Positions 55,606 through 63,974 of a DNA stretch of 64,000 nucleotides are shown here, piece after piece. The notes beneath the pieces were generated by a model. It was not told the origin of the DNA and ran no database searches. It was given only the letters and a program-made list of their open reading frames with translations. Origin of the DNA: Comamonadaceae bacterium (GTDB lineage: Bacteria; Pseudomonadota; Gammaproteobacteria; Burkholderiales; Burkholderiaceae_C); assembly GCA_947476465.1 (NCBI GenBank), contig CANJQN010000013.1:34825-98824 (forward strand), given 5' to 3'. The position numbers and the translations under genes are program-made. Every line of letters starts with the position of its first letter. Positions within the stretch are counted from its first letter, which is position 1.

Positions 55606-56397
55606 TCAAAATGTCTTGAGCGCCATCCCGCCGTCGATCGAGATCGTCTGGCCGACGGCATAACTGAGGGACCCATCGGCCAGTGCGGCGACGGCGCGAC
55701 CGACATCGGACAACTCGCCCGGGCGCCGCGCCGGCACGAACCCGGAGTCGATCAGCCCCTGGTACTTGCCGGCCGAGGAGCGGGTCATGGTCGACGCCAT
55801 CATTCCCGGCCGAATCTCGTAGCAGTCAATCCCCTGCGCCACAAGGCGCGCCGCGAAGTGCTTGACCATGTGGGCAAGCCCGGCCTTGGAAATGGCGTAT
55901 TCGGCCAGCACCGCAGCGACCATGTGATCGATCGCCACGGTGGTCAGGGTGATGATGGAACGCCGCGCTTCCGCTACTGCCGGCGCCGGGTCGGCGAGCA
56001 TGCGCCGCGCCACAGCCTGGGTCAGGAAAAATTGGGCGCGCAGGTTGACCGCGATGCAGCGGTCGAAGCTTTCGGGGGTTACGTCGAGAATGTCACCGCG
56101 CGACAGCACCGACACGCCGGCGCTGTTGACCAGGCAATCGAGCCGGCCAAAGACGCCATGCGCCTTGTCGACGAAGGCCGCGAGTTCGTCCACCTGCGCA
56201 ATGTCCTGCGCCAGCGCCTGGACGCGCGCCCCGCCTGCCTGCAAGGCACCGCAACGCTGGCGCAGCGTGTCGTTGTCCACCAGGTCGCAGAGGACCAGGT
56301 CGAAGCCCTTGGCCGCCAGTTCCTGTGCGATCGTTTCACCGAGGCCGCCTGCGGCGCCGGTCACCAGAGCAACACGTCGGTCGGATGGAGGGGTCAT
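55606..56397 (-). CDS. SDR family oxidoreductase
   Basis: A 263-residue SDR: TGAAGGLGETIAQEL, NSAGVS, Ser region ITLTTVAIDHM and EYAISKAGLAH (Y-x3-K), RPGMMASTMT, VGQTISIDGG. It is the fourth gene of the operon C2-B2-SDR-SDR (gap 40 behind the other SDR). Likely oxidises or reduces a hydroxy- or oxoacyl-CoA intermediate; the specific reaction is unknown. ATG 56397 is chosen to give the standard N-terminus. Confidence 0.85.
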   Translation of the reverse strand: MTPPSDRRVALVTGAAGGLGETIAQELAAKGFDLVLCDLVDNDTLRQRCGALQAGGARVQALAQDIAQVDELAAFVDKAHGVFGRLDCLVNSAGVSVLSRGDILDVTPESFDRCIAVNLRAQFFLTQAVARRMLADPAPAVAEARRSIITLTTVAIDHMVAAVLAEYAISKAGLAHMVKHFAARLVAQGIDCYEIRPGMMASTMTRSSAGKYQGLIDSGFVPARRPGELSDVGRAVAALADGSLSYAVGQTISIDGGMALKTF

Positions 56398-56437
56398 GAG
56401 GTCAAACCTGTCGCTGTCCGATGGCCAGGCACCGCGA

Positions 56438-57235
56438 TCAGGCAGCCGAGATGCCGCCATTCACGCTGATCGCCTGGCCGGTCAGGCGCGCGCCGTGCGG
56501 GCCCGCCAGAAACACGATCATGGCCGCCAGGTCCTCGGGCTGCACCAGCCCCAACTGCGCCATCTTCACGGCCTTGCCAAAAAGTTTGCCGGCGAACTCG
56601 TCCGCCATGACGTTTCGGTAGGTGATGGTGCCCTCGATGATTGAAGGTGTCAGGCAGTTGACGCGAATGCCATCGCGCTTGCCCTCGATCGCCAGTGTGC
56701 GCGAGAGCATGATGATGGCGGCCATCGCGCCGCCGAGCACCGATTCGCCCGGCGTCGCGACCTTGCCGGCGTCCGACGCAATATTGACGATCACGCCTGC
56801 CTTGCGCTCACGCATCCAGGGCCACACCAGGTGGCAGGTCAGGATCGGGGCCATCAACTGCTTGAGGACCATCGGCTGCAAGTCTTCGAATGCAATGTTG
56901 TGGAACAGTTTGGGACCGTAGGGGCCCACCGTGGAGTTGACCAGCACATCGACACTTCCGAAGGCCGCCCGAGCCCCTTCGCAGACCGTGCGCGCCTGCC
57001 CGGCGTCGTTGCAATCGCCCGCGAAGAACTCGACCCGTGCGGTGGGAACCTGCGCCAGCACCGCCGCCCGTGCCCGTTCGCCGCGTGCCGCATCGCGGCC
57101 GTTGATGCCGATGCGAGGCACGCCGGCACGGGCAAAATCGATCGCCGTCGCAAGCCCCACCCCCGAAGTTCCACCGGTGATCAGCACGCTCGATTCCTCG
57201 AGCCGCAACGCTGGTCGTGACACTGCCTGGTTCAT
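56438..57235 (-). CDS. SDR family oxidoreductase
   Basis: A 265-residue SDR with LITGGTSGVGLATAIDFA, VNSTVGPYG and VNIASDAGKVATPGESVLGGAMAAIIML. At the usual Y-x3-K site the tyrosine is not evident: the sequence around GESVLGGAMAA shows no Y-x3-K pair. The protein may therefore be a reductase with altered catalysis or a non-catalytic member. The C-terminus TGQAISVNGG is normal. It lies between B2 (gap 10) and the other SDR, so is tightly co-transcribed. Confidence 0.82.
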   Translation of the reverse strand: MNQAVSRPALRLEESSVLITGGTSGVGLATAIDFARAGVPRIGINGRDAARGERARAAVLAQVPTARVEFFAGDCNDAGQARTVCEGARAAFGSVDVLVNSTVGPYGPKLFHNIAFEDLQPMVLKQLMAPILTCHLVWPWMRERKAGVIVNIASDAGKVATPGESVLGGAMAAIIMLSRTLAIEGKRDGIRVNCLTPSIIEGTITYRNVMADEFAGKLFGKAVKMAQLGLVQPEDLAAMIVFLAGPHGARLTGQAISVNGGISAA

Positions 57236-57245
57236 GTTCCGCTTC

Positions 57246-58616
57246 CTAGTTGCTGGTGGCCTGTTGGGTGCGCCGCACATCGATGGTTTCGAGCATCGCC
57301 TCCAGGCGGCTCTCGAGCATCGCGTCCTTGTAGAACGCGGCATCGGCCACGTCGCCCTCGAAGAACATGGTCTGGATGCCGGCGCGTTGCGCCATCTGGG
57401 CCATGACCATTTGTCCGTTCGTAAAGGAGCGGCAGGTGCGGGTGGCATGAAACACGATCCCGTCGATGCCATGGCTTTCGCAATCGCGCAGCAACAATTC
57501 GCCCATGGTCTTGGCGCTGTGATTGGACGGGCACAGCAGGTAGTGCTGCGCCATGCCCAGGATCGGATCATCCACATCGATCAGCTGAGGTTCGTGCCAG
57601 AACGAATTGTGGGTATAGCGCCCCACCATGACCGCGGCATCATGCTGGGCAAACTTGTTCGCTAGCCACCCCACCTTGTTCCAGTTCATGATGCCGTCGA
57701 AGGCCAGCCGATAACGCTCGTTGGGCAGCGCGGTGACGCCGTCCTTGAGGCGCTGCTCGATCTCGCTTTTCACGCCCGCGAAATAATCCACCAGCGCCTG
57801 GTTGCCGGGCAGGAAGTTGATCGGGGCAATGCACGCGATCCAGTCCCAGTACGTCGCGGGCGCGGGCTTGGCCCGGCACAAGGCCATGGCCTCCAGCCGC
57901 AGCTCGGAAGCGCGCTTGATGTAGTGCATGGATTCGCGCAGCAATTCCCAGTCGAACTTGCGGCCGGTCTGCACCTCCAGGAACTCGATCAGCTTGCGAA
58001 GCTGGCTCGCGACATAACGCGACGCGCTTTCCCATTCCTGGCCACGCAGGTACCCCGCATCGGGCTTGTTGCCCCACAGCAGCGGGTACGAGACCTTGAA
58101 GAACGGCAGCTGCTTCTTGAACAGCCGGTAGGAAATCTCGTCCCATTGCTGGCCCGTGCTGCAGCCTGCGTAGGCATTGACGAAAAAATCAGGCGGGGGC
58201 AGACGGCCTGCCAGCGTGTCCCGGTCGACGATGCCGCCCTCCTCCTCGTACTCCGCACCGCGTTGGGTGAGCACCGCGCAGCCCAGCGTCGTGCGCGCGT
58301 AGGAGCACAGCTCATTGATGTAGCCGTATTCCTCGCCTGCCAATTGCGCTGGCCCTTCCAGGTGCATCGCCGCCAGCCGTGCACCGAAGGCCTCGCCATG
58401 GCACCACTCGATGCCGGCGGCCTGGAAGATCGGGTTCAGCGCGGCGCCGTTGTACCAGACGACCTGGGCGCCGCGTTCGCGCGCCGTGAAGATGCGGTCC
58501 CAGTAGTCCTTGACCATCTTGCCGCCGTTCTTGGTGCTGGACAGGCGGTTCGACAAGGCCGCCGCAGTAGCGGCGGGGTTGGGGTTGGGGCTGGTACGTT
58601 CAGTGGCGATAGACAT
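57246..58616 (-). CDS. Benzoyl-CoA reductase / 2-hydroxyacyl-CoA dehydratase-family subunit B2
   Basis: A 456-residue paralogue of B1 (49717-51054), collinear over the whole length. The same cysteine segments are ELCSYARTTLGCAV, AYAGCSTGQQWDE, LLCPSNHSAK and RTCRSFTNGQ, and DGIMNWNKVGWLANKFAQHDAAVMVGRYTHNSFW is shared. An N-terminal Thr/Asn/Pro/Ala-rich extension precedes the shared part. ATG 58616 has AGGAG upstream. It follows C2 by 31 bases. No activator gene is adjacent, so it presumably uses the one at 48732. Confidence 0.87.
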   Translation of the reverse strand: MSIATERTSPNPNPAATAAALSNRLSSTKNGGKMVKDYWDRIFTARERGAQVVWYNGAALNPIFQAAGIEWCHGEAFGARLAAMHLEGPAQLAGEEYGYINELCSYARTTLGCAVLTQRGAEYEEEGGIVDRDTLAGRLPPPDFFVNAYAGCSTGQQWDEISYRLFKKQLPFFKVSYPLLWGNKPDAGYLRGQEWESASRYVASQLRKLIEFLEVQTGRKFDWELLRESMHYIKRASELRLEAMALCRAKPAPATYWDWIACIAPINFLPGNQALVDYFAGVKSEIEQRLKDGVTALPNERYRLAFDGIMNWNKVGWLANKFAQHDAAVMVGRYTHNSFWHEPQLIDVDDPILGMAQHYLLCPSNHSAKTMGELLLRDCESHGIDGIVFHATRTCRSFTNGQMVMAQMAQRAGIQTMFFEGDVADAAFYKDAMLESRLEAMLETIDVRRTQQATSN

Positions 58617-58647
58617 GGGCGGCGCTCCTGGGGTCGATGGGTCGATG

Positions 58648-59814
58648 TCAGGCCGTGGTGACGGCCGGGCGGCGGATCTGCTCGAGGAATGCCTCCATCC
58701 GCACCCGGATCGACTCGACGGCAAGGCCCTCGTGTTCGGTCTCGATCAGCAGGTGTGGCACTTGGGCGCGCAGCAGCGCCTTGCGCAGCTCCGGGTAATA
58801 CAGCATGTGCGGCTCGCAGAACTTGACCATCAGGATCACCACGCCGGCCGCGCCGCTGTTCTTGAGCGAGCCCAGAAGGTAGCTCTCCCAGTCCACATTC
58901 TTTTGGGCGCGCGTGGCGCACGGCACGCGGGTGTTGCGGTCGAAGTACCAACGCGTGAGCGCATCGACTGGGTCTCCATCCTCGGGGACATCAGTCGAGA
59001 TGTAGCGAAAACCGGTGTAGAGGTCGTCATCGACCACCACGGCGCCGCAGGACTCGATGACGTCCAGCAGTTCGGGCCGCGGTCCATGACAGAAATGGCC
59101 GGACAGGTGCAGGCGCACGAGGTTCGGGGCAGTCTCGCGTTCGGCTTCCAGCGCCCCTACCAGCCCGGAAAGAATCGCGGTGTGCTCCTCGATGTCCATC
59201 ACCATGCTGGACTTGACCAGCGTCTGCATTTGAGTTGCCGTGATGCGCGTGCGCCCGGACCGGCGCAGGTCGTAGACCTGGCGCAGCAGCTGGCGGTTGC
59301 GGTTGAACGCCCGGATGCTGTGGGCCAGGGCCTCTTTTGTGATCGTCACCGCGCACAGCTCCTCCAGCTGCGTCTGCAGCGACTCGACCTGCTTGCGCAC
59401 CTCCGGCGGCGTCCACTCCTCGTCCATTGACGCCATGTATTGGGCCAGAAACACCGGCTGTTCCGGCAGTTCGAAGCGCATGGCATCGACCGCCCCCAGC
59501 AAGGCGACGCAATGGTCCACGACCAGGAACGCATCGAATACCCCGAGCTTGCGCGTCGCCGCCTGGTCCGTCAGGCTCCTGGCGTATCCGCAATAGAACT
59601 CGTACATCAATGTCCGGCCCAGTGTGATCGGCGCGCGATCATCCTGCACCACCACCGGCAAGGCACCAGCGGCGTGGACCAGCTCGGCCGGGAAATTCAT
59701 CGGAAACGTGCCGATGACCTTGCGCTGGTGTTGGCGCTTCCAGCCCTGGGCATACGCGTGCGGATCCTGTGCGATGCGGGTCAGCGTGGCAATGGCGTCT
59801 TGGGTGTCTGGCAT
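58648..59814 (-). CDS. Benzoyl-CoA reductase / 2-hydroxyacyl-CoA dehydratase-family subunit C2
   Basis: A 388-residue paralogue of C1. Shared cysteine segments are FYCGYARSLTDQ, DHCVALLGAVD, HLSGHFCHGP, ESCGAVVVDDDLYTGFRY, RVPCATR and KFCEPHMLYYPELRK. One difference: C1's SSMCDPW is SMDEEW here, so that Cys is lost. The ATG 59814 gives a length equal to C1 and has GGAG nine bases upstream. First of the operon C2-B2-SDR-SDR. Confidence 0.87.
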   Translation of the reverse strand: MPDTQDAIATLTRIAQDPHAYAQGWKRQHQRKVIGTFPMNFPAELVHAAGALPVVVQDDRAPITLGRTLMYEFYCGYARSLTDQAATRKLGVFDAFLVVDHCVALLGAVDAMRFELPEQPVFLAQYMASMDEEWTPPEVRKQVESLQTQLEELCAVTITKEALAHSIRAFNRNRQLLRQVYDLRRSGRTRITATQMQTLVKSSMVMDIEEHTAILSGLVGALEAERETAPNLVRLHLSGHFCHGPRPELLDVIESCGAVVVDDDLYTGFRYISTDVPEDGDPVDALTRWYFDRNTRVPCATRAQKNVDWESYLLGSLKNSGAAGVVILMVKFCEPHMLYYPELRKALLRAQVPHLLIETEHEGLAVESIRVRMEAFLEQIRRPAVTTA

Positions 59815-59977
59815 GCCGTGATTCTCCGGGCGGGCGGATCGCTGCGGTATTTTATAAGTCAAACTCACCTAAGAGCGACTCAGACCCAGCAACCAACGTG
59901 TATTGAGTGGCGTTTTCAGAGAGATTTCTGAAGATTTTCAGATGGTAAGTACTACTCAATGGCATGTCAAATCGAAG
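59815..59977. promoter_or_regulatory. Intergenic control region upstream of C2
   Basis: These 163 AT-richer bases separate ligase 2 from C2 on the same strand. ATTGAGT (59902-59908) and ACTCAAT (59954-59960) form an inverted repeat 45 bases apart, and TCAGA-GAGATT-TCTGA lies between them. Promoter or terminator function for the minus strand is plausible but unproven. Confidence 0.35.
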
Positions 59978-61615
59978 TCAAAAAACGGCGACGGGCAGCA
60001 GGGCCTTGGACCGGATGGCGTCGATCAGCGCGAACTTTTGCAGCTTGCCGGTTTCCGTCATCGGAAAGGCGTCCATGAAGTACCACAGGCGCGGCGCCTT
60101 GTAGCTGGCAAGCTGTTCGCGGCAGAAAGCATGCAGCTGGGCCGGATCAGGCGGATGCGCTGCGGATCGCGCCACGATGACGGCGCCCACCTGCTCACCC
60201 CAATGCGGGTGCGGCACTCCCACCACAGCGACATCGCCGACGCCTGGATGCTCGCGCAGCAGGTTCTCTATCTCTCGCGGATAGATGTTCTCGCCGCCGC
60301 GGATGATGAGGTCCTTGATACGCCCGGTGATGCGCAGGAAGCCACGATAGTCCATGGTGCCCAGGTCACCCGAACGCAGCCAGCCGTCGGCCGTGAGCGT
60401 CTTGGCGGTTTCCTCGGGCATACCGATATAAGCAACCATGGTCAGGTAACCCCGCACGCAGATCTCGCCCGGCTGTCCGATCGGCAGGACAGCGCCGGTA
60501 TCGGTGTCGGCGATCTTGACCTCCACATGCGGCATGGGTTGCCCGATCGTCTCGGCCTGATCCTGCGGCGAGTCGTCGGGAAACACAGCCGTCACGACGC
60601 CCTGCATCTCGGTCTGGCCGTAGATGTTTGCAATGGAGCATCTCAGTTGCGCGTCGGTGCGCCGGATCAGGCTGGCTTCGACCACGGCGGCACCGGACGC
60701 CAGGTTCTTGAGTGTCCCCAACCGGTACTTGCTGCGGTCCGGATGCGCCAGCAGCGCCTCGATCATCGTCGGCACCAGCAGGGAGTAGGTGCCGCCTTCG
60801 CCCTGCACGAGCGACATGAACAGATCGGCCGACCATTCGCAGGCCAACACGTGGGTGGCGCGCCGCATCACGGCGCCGACGCCAGCATGCCCCAGCGACC
60901 CGATGTGGAACATCGGCATGGGGTTGACGAACACACCCCCGTCGGCCAGGCCTGCGCGCTCCTGCGTGAAGTACGCCATGTTCACGATGCCCTTGTGATG
61001 AAACATGACGCCCTTTTGCGCGCCGGTGGTGCCCGAGGTGAACATGATCACGCAGACATCCATCGGATCGACCGGGGGCAGTGCGCGCGGCGCAGCCTGC
61101 CGCGCCAGTGCCGGCACATCGCCGATGGGAATGATGTGACGCAGCCCGGGCAGCCGCTGGGCCACTTCGCGCGCCGTTGCCGGCATGTCCAGGCCCCGGT
61201 ACCCCTGCGCGACGAACAGACCCGCCGCCCCGGAACGCTCCAGCACGTAATGCAACTCGCGCGCCTTGTAGGCCGGATTGACCGTCACCATCACCACGCC
61301 GGCCATCGCGCAACCGTAGAACAGCAGCAGCCATTCGGGCGCGTTGGGCGCCCACACGGCGACGTGCTCGCCCGGCTGGAACCGCTCGAGCAGGGCGCAG
61401 GCCACCTGTGTGGACTGCGCTTGCAGCTCGGCGTAGGTCCAGCGGCGGCCGGCGTCGCCATCGATACCCTCCACCAGCGCCAACCGGTCGGGCACCGCCG
61501 CCGCCGCTTCATGCAAGGCGCGGCCCAGTGTCCAGTCGAGCAGCTGGCGCGAGGTTTCGGCGGGCCAGTACGACTGCGTCAATCGCGTGGAAAGGTATGC
61601 CTGCGGCTTGGCCAC
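59978..61615 (-). CDS. Acyl/aryl-CoA ligase (AMP-binding), ligase 2
   Basis: A 545-residue ANL ligase, same length and layout as ligase 1: FTSGTTGAQKGVMFHHKG, YGQTEMQGVV, GDLGTMDYRGFLRITGRIKDLIIRGGENIYPREIE and FPMTETGKLQKFAL with the catalytic Lys. The start is a GTG at 61615 with GGGAG seven bases upstream (MAKPQAYLSTRL). It is divergent from ligase 3, with a palindromic operator candidate between them. It probably supplies the CoA ester to the C2-B2 system or a related acid. Confidence 0.9.
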   Translation of the reverse strand: MAKPQAYLSTRLTQSYWPAETSRQLLDWTLGRALHEAAAAVPDRLALVEGIDGDAGRRWTYAELQAQSTQVACALLERFQPGEHVAVWAPNAPEWLLLFYGCAMAGVVMVTVNPAYKARELHYVLERSGAAGLFVAQGYRGLDMPATAREVAQRLPGLRHIIPIGDVPALARQAAPRALPPVDPMDVCVIMFTSGTTGAQKGVMFHHKGIVNMAYFTQERAGLADGGVFVNPMPMFHIGSLGHAGVGAVMRRATHVLACEWSADLFMSLVQGEGGTYSLLVPTMIEALLAHPDRSKYRLGTLKNLASGAAVVEASLIRRTDAQLRCSIANIYGQTEMQGVVTAVFPDDSPQDQAETIGQPMPHVEVKIADTDTGAVLPIGQPGEICVRGYLTMVAYIGMPEETAKTLTADGWLRSGDLGTMDYRGFLRITGRIKDLIIRGGENIYPREIENLLREHPGVGDVAVVGVPHPHWGEQVGAVIVARSAAHPPDPAQLHAFCREQLASYKAPRLWYFMDAFPMTETGKLQKFALIDAIRSKALLPVAVF

Positions 61616-61651
61616 GACGTGTCTCCCTGTGATGATTCGATGTCGCGCATC

Positions 61652-61674
61652 ATAGTTACGATCGCGTACTATGC
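61652..61674. promoter_or_regulatory. Palindromic operator candidate between ligases 2 and 3
   Basis: CATAGT and ACTATG flank an 11-base centre (TACGATCGCGT); with one gap the symmetry extends through ACG/CGT. It lies in the 114-base divergent region, suited for a TetR-type dimer. Nothing proves which protein binds it. Confidence 0.5.
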
Positions 61675-61729
61675 ATGTGCTAAACGATTCAGCGGCGGTG
61701 ACTTGACACCATATCAAGGAGGTGCACAC

Positions 61730-63409
61730 ATGCGCAAGGACGCAAGCGGATGGACGGTCCGCTTCAGCGAAGAAGAGGCAAGCCAGTTGCGGGCCGCAGG
61801 CATCTGGCGCGGCCGGACCATCATCGACGACGCGACCGAAGCCGCAGCAGCGGCGCCCGACGAGATTTGCCTGCGCGATGGCGCGCGCGCCATCAGCTAC
61901 CGCGAGATCCTGCTGGAAGCCCGCGCACTGGCCACGGGCCTGTCGGCGCGCGGCTTGCGGGCCGGCCAGGTGGTGGCGTTCCAGCTTCCGAACTGGATCG
62001 AGGCGGCGGTCGTCAATCTTGCCGCCGCCATGCTCGGATTGGTCGTCAACCCGATCGTGCCCATCTACCGCGACAAGGAAGTCGCCGAGATCCTGGCCGA
62101 CTGCGGCGCCCGTGTGCTGTTCGTGCCGACAGTGTGGCGAAATTTCGACCACGCCGACATGGCCAGGCGCGTACGCGCGCACACGCCCAAGCTCGAACTC
62201 ATCGTGCAAGTACGCGCGGCCTCGCCCGTGGACGGCCTGCTGCGTTACGAAGACCTGCTGGCCCCCACCGGGCATGCCTTGCCCCCGCCGCCCCAGGATG
62301 CCGATGCGATCAAGTTCGTGATGTACACCTCGGGCACGACCGGTCGGGCCAAGGGCGTGCTGCACACCCACAACACCTTGGCGCGGGCCCTGGCCGGGTG
62401 CATGGAGTTCTGGCGCATCGGCGCGGGCCAGGTGATCCTGATGCCCTCGCCAGTGAGCCATGTCACGGGTTACCTGTGGGGGCTGGAGGCGCCGTTCTCC
62501 TGGCGCACCCCCGCCGTCTTGATGGACCGCTGGGACGCCGCCGAGGCGGTCGATCTGATCGACCGGCATGGCGTCGCGCTCACGGTCAGCGCCACGCCCT
62601 TCCTGTCCGAACTGCTCGACGCCGCCGCCGCCCGCCAGACCCGCCTGCCATCGCTGCGCATCTTTGCCTGCGGCGGCGCATCGGTACCGTCGGACCTGAT
62701 CCGGCGTGCGAACCGGTACCTCTCGCATGGGCGGGCCTTCCGGGTCTATGGCGCCACCGAAGTGCTGATGATCGGCAAAGGCTTCGTTGACGAAGGCACC
62801 GAGGACATGGCCGCAGACACCGACGGCAAGATGATCGACTTCGACGTCTTGTTTGTCGACGATGCGGGCCTTTCGGTCCCCGATGGAAGCGAAGGCGAGA
62901 TCATCGCGCGCGGCCCGGCGCAGGCCGCGGGTTACGTCGACCGCGCGGAGACGGCCAAGAGCTTCGACGCGCAGGGATACTTCCACACGGGCGACCTGGG
63001 CTACCGTACTGCGGGCGGCGCCGTGGTGATCACCGGTCGCAAGAAAGACCTCATCATCCGCGGCGGCGAAAACATCTCGGCCCGCGAAGTCGAGGACATC
63101 CTGCTGCGCCACCCCGCGATTGACCAGGTTGCCGTGGTCGCCATGCCGCATGCCCGGCTGGGCGAGACCGTCTGCGCCTGCGTGGTGGCCCGTGGCAGCC
63201 CGCCGCCGACGCTGGCCGACATCGTCGGCTTTCTGGGCGACGTCGGCATCGCGCGCCAGAAGCTGCCCGAGCGGCTGGAGCTGTTCACGGAGTTTCCGAT
63301 GACGCCGGCCGGAAAGATCAAGAAGGACGCGCTGCGCGCCATCGTGGCGGGCAAGGTACGCGAAGAACAGGCCGGTGTGGCATCCCACCCCACGATGAAA
63401 GCACCCTGA
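61730..63409 (+). CDS. Acyl-CoA ligase (AMP-binding), ligase 3
   Basis: A 559-residue ANL ligase of a different branch from ligases 1 and 2. MYTSGTTGRAKGVLHTHNTL, YGATEVLMIGKG, GDLGYRTAGGAVVITGRKKDLIIRGGENISAREVEDILLRHPAI and FPMTPAGKIKKDAL are present. The start ATG 61730 has a perfect AAGGAGG site. It is similar to cyclohexanecarboxylate/fatty acid ligases, but the acid is unknown. Two bases separate it from the VOC gene, so both form one operon. Confidence 0.9.
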   Translation: MRKDASGWTVRFSEEEASQLRAAGIWRGRTIIDDATEAAAAAPDEICLRDGARAISYREILLEARALATGLSARGLRAGQVVAFQLPNWIEAAVVNLAAAMLGLVVNPIVPIYRDKEVAEILADCGARVLFVPTVWRNFDHADMARRVRAHTPKLELIVQVRAASPVDGLLRYEDLLAPTGHALPPPPQDADAIKFVMYTSGTTGRAKGVLHTHNTLARALAGCMEFWRIGAGQVILMPSPVSHVTGYLWGLEAPFSWRTPAVLMDRWDAAEAVDLIDRHGVALTVSATPFLSELLDAAAARQTRLPSLRIFACGGASVPSDLIRRANRYLSHGRAFRVYGATEVLMIGKGFVDEGTEDMAADTDGKMIDFDVLFVDDAGLSVPDGSEGEIIARGPAQAAGYVDRAETAKSFDAQGYFHTGDLGYRTAGGAVVITGRKKDLIIRGGENISAREVEDILLRHPAIDQVAVVAMPHARLGETVCACVVARGSPPPTLADIVGFLGDVGIARQKLPERLELFTEFPMTPAGKIKKDALRAIVAGKVREEQAGVASHPTMKAP

Positions 63410-63411
63410 CC

Positions 63412-63828
63412 ATGACCACCCGCCTCGACCACATCGCCATCTTCGTGAAAACGCTCGAAGACGGCATCGACTTCTATCGTTCGGTCGTCGGGCTCGGTGA
63501 GCCCATCGTGCGCGCCATACCGGAACTGCAGATCCGATGTGCGTTCTTCGACCCTGGCGAAGGCGGAACCATCATCGAGCTGGTCGAGTTCTCCGGCCAG
63601 AGCGACCTGGCGCCTGGCGACGTCGTGGTGGCGATCGAGGTGGACGACCTGGACGCGGCTCTGGCGCATTACCGCGCCAAGGGCGTGCGCGCATTCGACC
63701 AACCCCCGACACCCAATCTGCCGCTGCGCCGCGGCTGGGTGCTCAAACGCGACGGCCACGGCACAGTCATCGAGTTGTGCGAGCGCGGCGCGGTGGCACG
63801 CTTCGTGCGCGGCGCAGCGCCCAGCTGA
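63412..63828 (+). CDS. VOC family protein (glyoxalase/methylmalonyl-CoA epimerase-like)
   Basis: A 138-residue single vicinal-oxygen-chelate domain: LDHIAIFVKTLEDGIDFYRSVVGLGEP with the first metal His, GGTIIELVEFSG, and the final GHGTVIELCERG with the second Glu. The layout is like methylmalonyl-CoA epimerase. Too short for an extradiol ring-cleaving dioxygenase. Epimerisation of an acyl-CoA is a reasonable guess given the ligase just upstream. Confidence 0.8.
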   Translation: MTTRLDHIAIFVKTLEDGIDFYRSVVGLGEPIVRAIPELQIRCAFFDPGEGGTIIELVEFSGQSDLAPGDVVVAIEVDDLDAALAHYRAKGVRAFDQPPTPNLPLRRGWVLKRDGHGTVIELCERGAVARFVRGAAPS

Positions 63829-63974
63829 CCACAGGGCGCGTGCGTTCTGCGCATGGCGGCGGCCCTATTGGGCAGCCGGTCGTTGTGACCTGCCCCCTAC
63901 CGCCGTACCAGTGATTAGGAAGTCCTGGGGGTTGAAGGTTAATCGATCTGGTTGGTTGTTGAAGGTGATCGAGT

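Noticed and set aside
59903..63409. Open frames of more than 1100 codons on both strands over ligases 2 and 3
   Set aside because: Each real ligase occupies only half of the frame; the other half is the antisense of the neighbour, kept open by GC-rich codon bias. Motifs and ribosome-binding sites define the two shorter genes instead.
63412..63828. VOC protein as an extradiol ring-cleavage dioxygenase for the Rieske pathway
   Set aside because: Only one 138-residue VOC domain; ring-cleaving extradiol enzymes of this fold are about twice as long. The epimerase-like pattern fits better.
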